Both the position numbers and the translations under genes were made by a program. Shown in pieces: positions 1 to 6,364 of a DNA stretch of 6,364 bases. This stretch comes from a candidate division SR1 bacterium CG_4_9_14_3_um_filter_40_9 (GTDB taxonomy: Bacteria > Patescibacteriota > Gracilibacteria > Absconditabacterales > Absconditicoccaceae). Location of the stretch: assembly GCA_002791215.1 (NCBI GenBank), contig PFWQ01000037.1:180-6543 (forward strand), written 5' to 3'. Below the pieces are notes generated by a model, which was given only the letters and a program-made list of their open reading frames with translations, had not been told where the DNA came from and did not search any database. The stretch's first letter is position 1. Each line of letters begins with the position of its first letter.

Positions 1-684
1 TTTTGCCAATTCCTTGATAGCATCGGGCAAAAAATATTCTCATTTGGGACTGATAGGTAATTCTTTGATGATAGAAAAGATTTTCTTAGGCAGAAGATAC
101 ACGCCATTATTTATCAGATTAGATGGAGCTTCACCTACCTTTGGATGCTCTATCATATCAACGATTCTATCTCCATCAAGTTTGACGACACCGTAATTAG
201 AGACCTTCGCTGGGTCCACTTCATGGACCATGATGACAGCTCAACCAGTTTCTTTATGCTTCTTAAACATAAGCTCAAACATGTTCGGCGGATAGACAGC
301 GTCGGGAAACAATGCGATGAAAAAATCGTCAGTAATCCATGGTTCTACTTGCATGACTGCATGAGCGGTGCCAAGAGGTTCATCTTGTCTGACAAAAGAA
401 TAATTAGCTAAGGTTCTAGGTTTTCTGACGGCTTCAAGAGCCTCAAGTTTTCATTTTTTCTGTAACATATCTTCTAATTCTGCATTTTTATCGAGATAGT
501 CTTCCAACGCTTTCTTCCAAAGCGAAGTGACAATCATAATATCTTTGACACCGTTCCTTGCCAAATCCTCTATCACATATTGGATGACAGGCTTATTCCC
601 CACTGGTAATAATTCCTTGGGAATAGATTTGGTAATAGGCAATGTCCTAGTCCCAACCCCTGCGGCAATAAGTACTGCTTTCAT
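1..684 (-). CDS. galU: UTP--glucose-1-phosphate uridylyltransferase, 3' end outside window
   Basis: Makes UDP-glucose from UTP and glucose-1-phosphate, the cytosolic donor for glycans and envelope sugars. The first 228 residues are present; the family is usually about 280-300 residues, so the C-terminus lies beyond the left edge. Residues 1-45 carry the nucleotidyltransferase signature: AAGVGTR, then ITKSIPKELLPVGNKP and IQYV. Later blocks fit GalU rather than RmlA: PLGTAHAV, an FPDAV strand-end motif (LPDV in many GalU), SNYGVV, HPKVGEAPSNL and GEYFLPDAI. Three in-frame TGA codons (451-453, 241-243, 40-42) must be read as Gly; the last is the conserved Gly of the G-E-x-x-L-x-D-A-I block. The ATG at 684 starts directly before the MKAVLIAAG strand expected at the N-terminus. 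No Shine-Dalgarno is visible. It lies 35 bp downstream of tRNA-Val and may share its transcript. Confidence 0.93.
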
Positions 685-719
685 GAACTAATATTTAGAG
701 AATTAAAAGATTTTAAATT

Positions 720-792
720 GGGTGGTAGTGGACTCGAACCACTGGCCTTTCGCACGTCAAGCGAACGCTCTAGCCAACTGAGCTAATCACCC
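720..792 (-). tRNA. tRNA-Val (anticodon GAC)
   Basis: The minus strand folds as a 73-nt cloverleaf. The acceptor strand is GGGTGAT against ACCACCC, with one A6-C67 mismatch. The D arm is GCTC/GAGC, the anticodon stem TTCGC/GCGAA with loop TTGACGT, the variable loop AGGCC, and the T arm AGTGG/CCACT with loop TTCGAGT. The loop places GAC at positions 34-36, which reads GTC valine codons (and GTT by wobble). The 3' CCA is not encoded (AAT follows), so it must be added enzymatically. It starts 4 bp after the M20 peptidase stop codon and ends 35 bp before galU, which suggests processing out of a longer transcript. Confidence 0.95.
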
Positions 793-796
793 ATAG

Positions 797-2131
797 CTAC
801 TTTTTGAGGAATTCGTGTGCAAAATCAAATCATTTTTCAATCAAATCAATATCAAAATTTTCATCCACTCCATGCGGATTACAATTTTCATTCGCCAATG
901 GTATCAATACGACTTCAGTTCACAGGATATCAGTAAAAAGATTTACAATCGGCAAAGTACCTCATGAATATTTATAGAAGACCTCTTTCTCTCGCAAAGC
1001 TTTCAAAATAGTCTCAGCTTTTTTGTGATATTTACTCGTAAGAACGACCTTGCTCGGAGCGGCTTTATCACAGACGATAAGTTCGTAATCTACATATTCA
1101 GGAAGCGTAGCTTTTACCCGTTGATCAAACGCCTTCATTACATCATCAATGTGTTGATTCTTCACCAGTCTGAAATTGAGATGAATCATGGCCGTAGCAG
1201 GAATTGCATTTTTAAATCACTCGCCTACATGCCCACTATGGATCCCTGTCACCTGAATCGTCGGCATCAATCCTATCTGCGTCCGATGATCATATTCTTT
1301 ATCTTTGAAGATAGTTTTGAAACCAAAATCCAACATCATCTTTTCTGTATCGACTTTCATTCTTCTGTTTTTCACCAAGACATCGGTCTGAATATCTTCG
1401 ACGTTGTAATAGAAATACGGCACCGTGACGCGGTTATTGAGGTCAAATAATTTACTCAAAAGCTTATTCGCTTCGTGGATGGCATTGGGCACTACTCCGC
1501 CATATGCTCATGAATGCACATCAGTATTCGCTGTTTTGAGTTTCAATTTCACATTACAAGCTCATCTGTATCACGCATCGATACATGGAGAATCACCCAC
1601 GATATCAGAATCAGAAATCAACGCAAAATCTGACTTCAGCATGTCTTTATATCCTTGCAAGAATTTCTCTAATCAAGGAGATCAGATTTCCTCATCTCAC
1701 TCCAGCATGAAGATGACATTATATCACAGCTGTTTCTTTTTTATCAGACTCAGAACGGTCAAGATATAGATAAGAATCTGACCCTTGTCATCGGCCACTC
1801 ACCTTCCATAGATTTTCTTCTTATCTGAGGCCATCTCGAAAGGATCATGTTTCCATCACTCAGAAATATCAGCAGTTTGCACATCATAATGACCGTAGAT
1901 AAGACAGGTAGGCAGACCGGATCACCCTTGCCCCGAGACGTCGGGGTCATGTTTCGCAAGCACGATAGGATTTCCAAATCCATGAATAATCTGAGCGTCC
2001 AATCAATGATCTTGGAAAAGATTAGCCAACCAATCAGCACTTTTTTTTAACTCTTCAGAAAAATGTTTATCAGGAGAGATGCTCTTGAAAGCGATGAATT
2101 CACTCAATAACTCATAATATTTTTTAATCAT
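797..2131 (-). CDS. M20-family metallopeptidase (dipeptidase / carboxypeptidase-like)
   Basis: Cytosolic di-zinc hydrolase of the M20 family, expected to cleave short peptides at the C-terminal side; exact substrate not decidable here. The 444 residues keep the full metal site: H81-x-D83 in YGHYDVQ, bridging D114 in YGRGVADDKG, general base E147 and metal ligand E148 in EGDEEIGSPG, D174 in LISDSD, and H420 near the end in NPHGVDENF. The HSG motif of the lid domain (H206) is also present, as in the PepV/CNDP-type subgroup. Fifteen TGA codons are in frame. Those at 1799, 1697, 1682 and 1673 supply glycines of YGRG and EGDEEIGSPG. The stop is TAG (797-799). ATG 2131 is chosen because MIKKYYELLSEFIAFKSIS matches the usual family N-terminus. 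The frame stays open upstream through repeat copy A, whose AAGGAG is 36 nt from this ATG, too far to serve it in linear form. Confidence 0.93.
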
Positions 2132-2161
2132 AAACAACTGATAAAACTTATTAAAAGTTGA

Positions 2162-2265
2162 TATATGCTCCTTCAAAAATAAGAAATATTTTTGATTGAA
2201 GCATATATAGTTGCTACCGCAATAATTCCTCATTACATTTCAGACTTATTTGGGTAGTAACTATA
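2162..2265 (-). promoter_or_regulatory. Two-hairpin leader repeat, copy A (upstream of M20 peptidase)
   Basis: Read on the minus strand, hairpin 1 has 13-nt arms at 2265-2253 and 2218-2206 (TATAGTTACTACC / GGTAGCAACTATA, one mismatch). It abuts hairpin 2, with outer stem TATATGC/GCATATA (2207-2201 and 2168-2162), inner stem AAAAATA/TATTTTT (2193-2187 and 2181-2175) and a 5-nt loop. AAGGAG (2173-2168) lies in the 3' side of hairpin 2, opposite TTCAATC. The whole unit matches copy B at 6247-6352; hairpin 1 is 54/60 identical. Unlike copy B, no ATG, GTG or TTG follows the AAGGAG at usable distance. Upstream, TTGTTA (2291-2286) with TATAGT (2265-2260) is a poor promoter match (20-bp spacing). Confidence 0.75.
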
Positions 2266-2312
2266 AAGATTGATGAAAATTGGATTAACAATTTTAATTA
2301 TTCAAAACAATT

Positions 2313-2376
2313 TTTATCCATTTTTATCGCGACCTGGTCTCGGTGTTTACCGGACAGCGTTTATCTATTTTTATCA
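2313..2376. repeat. Imperfect 17-bp direct repeat flanking a GC-rich island
   Basis: TTTATCCATTTTTATCG at 2313-2329 recurs as TTTATCTATTTTTATCA at 2360-2376, 15 of 17 identical and in the same orientation. They bracket the GC-rich hairpin island. Each unit is itself a near-repeat of TTTTTATC, so simple-sequence drift is an alternative explanation. Confidence 0.5.
2337..2355 (-). terminator. Possible terminator-like hairpin after the TPR gene
   Basis: A 7-bp stem with one bulged base, GTC-CGGT, loop AAAC, ACCG-(A)-GAC on the minus strand, lies 24 bp beyond the TPR gene stop. It sits in a roughly 30-bp GC-rich island inside otherwise AT-rich sequence. The downstream side is AT-rich with runs of A rather than a clean U tract, so intrinsic termination is only a possibility. 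A small RNA or protein site is also possible. Confidence 0.3.
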
Positions 2377-2379
2377 GTT

Positions 2380-3252
2380 TTATATAGCCGCAAGGTTTTT
2401 AAGTTTTTTTTTAGCTTTTTCATTTGATGGTTCATATTCCAAGACTCTGAAATAATTTTTCTTTGCATTATCTGAATCTCCGAGTTCGTTGTATAAATCA
2501 GCCAAAGTGAGCAGATATGATGATACGGTAGGCCTGAGTTTTACGACTTTTTCCATGACGTCGACAGCTTCTCTTTTCCTTTCGGTATTGTAGAGAAGTT
2601 CGACCATACTCATATAATATTTAGGATTGGACGGATTAATAGCGATAGCTTTTTCTATGAGCAATTCAGCGGTCTCGAAATCACCAGTGATGAGATAGAT
2701 TTCTCCGATTTGTCGGATAGCCTTATGATCATGCGGATCAGTCTCGATGATTCTTTTGAGCAGAGACAAAGCCTTCTTGTGATTGCCGATACTGAAATAA
2801 AAATCAGCCAACAACTTATTCAGATCTTTATCGTCAGGCTGGATAGCCAATCATTCGATGACTTTCTTCTCATATTCTTCCAGCTTTCATTCCTTTCTGA
2901 GAACCAATGCTTCATAGATGATTTTTTCAAGGATCTTCTTTTTCTTGATATTACCTTCCTTATCCAATTTATGCGGTCACTTAAAAAGTTCATTCGCAGA
3001 GAACAAAGGCAGGTTTTTATCAAAACTCAATTTCTTTTTGAGGTCATCTTTCTCATCCTCTACCTCTGCAGCTCATTGCTCCATCATCTTATTCTTCATC
3101 CTGTACAAAGCGCCGAAGCTATAGATTTTACTCAATACATAACCGCTCCCCTTCAAGATTTTCTTGAGAAGAAAAAATGCCAGCCGTCAGACAGGGAAGG
3201 CGAACAGAGCGATGGTTAATATGATCCGCAAGGAAACACCAAATTTCAACAT
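2380..3252 (-). CDS. Membrane-anchored tetratricopeptide (TPR) repeat protein
   Basis: A 290-residue protein of unknown specific role. Residues 5-30 form one hydrophobic segment (SLRIILTIALFAF, then LAFFLL) that should anchor it in the membrane. A charged, probably coiled linker covers about residues 55-130. Residues 144-289 hold four recognisable TPR units with typical spacing: LADFYFSIGNHKKALSLLKR, IGEIYLITGDFETAELLIEK, VELLYNTERKREAVDVMEK and LADLYNELGDSDNAKKNYF, each ending near a Pro. A degenerate unit precedes them. Five TGA codons (3187, 3073, 2977, 2887, 2851) are read as Gly; under the standard code only the TPR half would be called. The start is ATG 3252, the first Met, directly before the membrane segment, with no Shine-Dalgarno. 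The stop is TAA. TPR arrays bind proteins, so a scaffold or assembly role is likely. Position downstream of ftsH and ricT hints at envelope protein maintenance, but that is inference. Confidence 0.88.
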
Positions 3253-3279
3253 GAGAGTGGATAAGTGATAAATAATAAT

Positions 3280-4179
3280 TTATCCTGAAATAGTATCTTT
3301 TTGCTGGATAACTTCAGGAGGCAATTCATCTTTGTGAGCTATCTTGAGTTTTTTGTTAGAGAGTTTGATTTGAGCAAGCGGAATCCTGAATGAGAATCCA
3401 TCTTCAGTCCTGACAGTGACCTCATTATTCATGATATTAAACGACGACGTGATACCGCAGAGATTTGCATCAGTTTTGGATTCGACGACAGTTCATTTCG
3501 GCGGGAATTTTTTGCTTTCATCCAGATACAATTCCAATTCATAGATGAGGCAGCATTTCAGTTTACCGCATCTTCATTTTAGTTTTTCTATATCTCTTCA
3601 TTCAAGATTCTGGATGATGATATTTTCTATCTCGACGCTTGGAAGCGGCCTACTGCTCTTGCAGCACAGATTGATATTATTACAACCGACGATACAGTTA
3701 GTCCCAGGGAACATCCTTACCATATCTCTAGCCCCCACCTGGAACAAAAAGATATTTTTCCCAAGCAATTCCCTCAGCTCCTTCACGAATTCAGAGAACA
3801 CATACCTTTCTTCAGAATAGAAATAGAAATAAATCTGGTCAGAGAACACATGATATCTTGCTGTCACGGGAATAGAATCTGAGAAATATTTCTTGAAAAG
3901 TTTCTTGAACATAGGGAATATCTCCAAAGCGATCTCTTGCTGCTCATTGAAGAATTCTTTTTCATCTCACTCCATGACTCTATCAAACGAACCTTTTCTA
4001 TCTGTCTCTATCGAATGCCCGATATATATGCCCACAGAAAGTTTATTCACTCACGTCTGATCCTGAGCGCTATAGACTATCTTATCTCCTACTTTGAGTT
4101 TAGCAAAAGATGCAGAACCCATGCCTTCTATTTCAAGATTTTTACTCGTATACCGATCCAATACATATATTTTTTCCAT
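3280..4179 (-). CDS. ricT: PSP1-domain protein of the RicT/YaaT family
   Basis: A 299-residue homologue of RicT (YaaT), known in Bacillus as part of the RicA/RicF/RicT complex that binds Fe-S clusters and affects mRNA processing by RNase Y. Such proteins are widespread and usually of unknown role outside Firmicutes. Diagnostic features: a PSP1 core with FYFYSEERYVFSEFVKELRELLG and VGARD (about residues 118-152), then a Cys-rich stretch with C162, C166, C172 and C173, and the second motif KGRCGKLKCCLIYE (G202, C204, C209, C210). The G202 codon is TGA (3574-3576), where the family has Gly before the R-C-G core. Four more TGA codons occur at 4051, 3967, 3598 and 3493. An N-terminal extension of about 80 residues precedes the core. 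ATG 4179 is the first Met after a TAA at 4186-4188; no Shine-Dalgarno. It lies 46 bp after ftsH and 27 bp before the TPR gene, so co-transcription is likely. RicA and RicF partners are not in this window. Confidence 0.88.
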
Positions 4180-4196
4180 AAACGATTACTTACATA

Positions 4197-4225
4197 GATA
4201 AAGATTAAGCATTCTTTGATAAAGA

Positions 4226-4238
<13 letters not shown>
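4197..4238. repeat. Perfect 21-bp tandem duplication spanning the ftsH stop codon
   Basis: The 21 bases at 4197-4217 are repeated exactly at 4218-4238. The right-hand unit contains the last ftsH codons (Asn-Ala) and the TAA stop (4226-4228). The left-hand unit lies in the 46-bp ftsH-ricT spacer. The first stop met by the ribosome is in the 4218-4238 unit, so the FtsH product is unaffected and only the spacer is lengthened. Zero differences suggest a recent slippage or duplication event. Confidence 0.95.
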
Positions 4239-6178
<1,940 letters not shown>

Positions 6179-6197
6179 AATTTCAGATACGAATAAA

Positions 6198-6250
6198 ATT
6201 ATATTTAGCGAAAGTTACTTATACGAAATTGTAATTAAAATGCAATTATA
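6198..6250 (-). promoter_or_regulatory. ftsH: Candidate ftsH promoter region
   Basis: Two TATAAT hexamers face ftsH: 6250-6245, with TTCGGA (6273-6268, 3 of 6 matches to TTGACA) at 17-bp spacing, and 6203-6198, about 20 bp before the ATG and without a good -35. The first overlaps the outer edge of repeat copy B, so the two divergent leaders share DNA. The sequence is very AT-rich, so chance matches are likely and no start site can be fixed. Confidence 0.28.
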
Positions 6251-6352
6251 GTTGCTACCCAAATAAGTCCGAAATGGAATGAGGAATTACTGAGGTAGTA
6301 ACTATATAGGCTTCAATCAAAATTATTAATTATAATTTTGAAGGAGCCTATA
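6247..6352 (+). promoter_or_regulatory. Two-hairpin leader repeat, copy B (in front of a plus-strand gene)
   Basis: Hairpin 1 spans 6247-6306 with 13-nt arms TATAGTTGCTACC and GGTAGTAACTATA, fully paired with one G-U. A partly paired interior holds AATAAGTCC against GGAATTACT. Hairpin 2 begins within its end: outer stem TATAGGC/GCCTATA (6305-6311, 6346-6352), internal region TTCAATC against GAAGGA, inner stem AAAATTAT/ATAATTTT (6319-6326, 6332-6339) and loop TAATT. The ribosome site AAGGAG is inside the stem. Against copy A, the outer pair G-C becomes T-A and the inner stem changes on both sides with pairing kept. This supports a conserved fold that could gate translation. Ligand or trigger unknown. 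Confidence 0.75.
6341..6346 (+). promoter_or_regulatory. Ribosome binding site AAGGAG, sequestered in hairpin 2
   Basis: Perfect AAGGAG core, 9 nt before ATG 6356, a normal distance. In the hairpin 2 model, A6345, G6344, G6343 and A6341 can pair with T6312, T6313, C6314 and T6317, and G6346 pairs in the outer stem. Translation would therefore need the hairpin to open. It is the only clear Shine-Dalgarno in front of a start codon in the window, and it decides the start of the truncated plus-strand gene. Confidence 0.6.
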
Positions 6353-6355
6353 AGA

Positions 6356-6364
6356 ATGAATGTG
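6356..6364 (+). CDS. Start of an unidentified plus-strand gene, cut by window edge
   Basis: ATG AAT GTG (Met-Asn-Val) follows the AAGGAG at 6341-6346 with 9-nt spacing, downstream of the structured leader. Only three codons are visible, so the product cannot be named. It is divergent from ftsH. Belief in the start rests on the ribosome site and on the absence of any other gene to use this leader. Confidence 0.45.

Noticed and set aside
1759..2040. Minus-strand frame of 93 codons inside the M20 region, and a similar one at 5419-5646 inside ftsH
   Set aside because: Both are in a different frame from the conserved motifs; the M20 and FtsH frames run through these intervals once TGA is read as Gly.
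2206..2265. Integron attC-like site, because of the imperfect palindrome with GTT/AAC in the arms
   Set aside because: The arms read GTT at the 5' side and AAC at the 3' side, opposite to attC core-site polarity, and there is no integrase or cassette array.

Overview
This is AT-rich bacterial DNA in which TGA is read as glycine rather than stop (genetic code 25). Five minus-strand genes make sense only this way. I count 43 in-frame TGA codons across them by hand, and many fall on invariant glycines of well-known motifs: Walker-side and SRH glycines of FtsH, the EGDEEIGSPG block of an M20 peptidase, and the Cys-motif glycine of RicT. All four visible gene ends use TAA or TAG. This recoding is known from Gracilibacteria (BD1-5) and Absconditabacteria (SR1) of the Candidate Phyla Radiation, so the window very probably comes from one of these. 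A standard-code gene caller would shred every gene here.

Layout, in order of minus-strand transcription from the right: ftsH (membrane AAA+ zinc protease, complete), a RicT/PSP1-domain protein (complete) and a membrane-anchored TPR protein (complete) form one co-directional block at 6178-2380. A 248-bp gap follows, holding a small GC-rich hairpin and repeat copy A. After that come an M20-family metallopeptidase (2131-797), tRNA-Val(GAC) only 4 bp downstream of it (792-720), and galU (684 to the left edge, 3' end missing). At the far right, after a divergent intergenic region with repeat copy B, a plus-strand gene starts at 6356 and is cut off after three codons.

The least ordinary feature is a roughly 105-bp two-hairpin repeat present twice in opposite orientation (2265-2162 minus, 6247-6352 plus). 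Each copy points outward toward the start of a gene. The second hairpin has changed compensatorily between copies and buries an AAGGAG Shine-Dalgarno sequence in its stem. This looks like a cis-regulatory leader, mobile or duplicated, in a stretch where the other genes show no recognisable Shine-Dalgarno. Function is inference. The genes themselves are housekeeping types: protein quality control, peptide turnover, nucleotide-sugar synthesis and translation.
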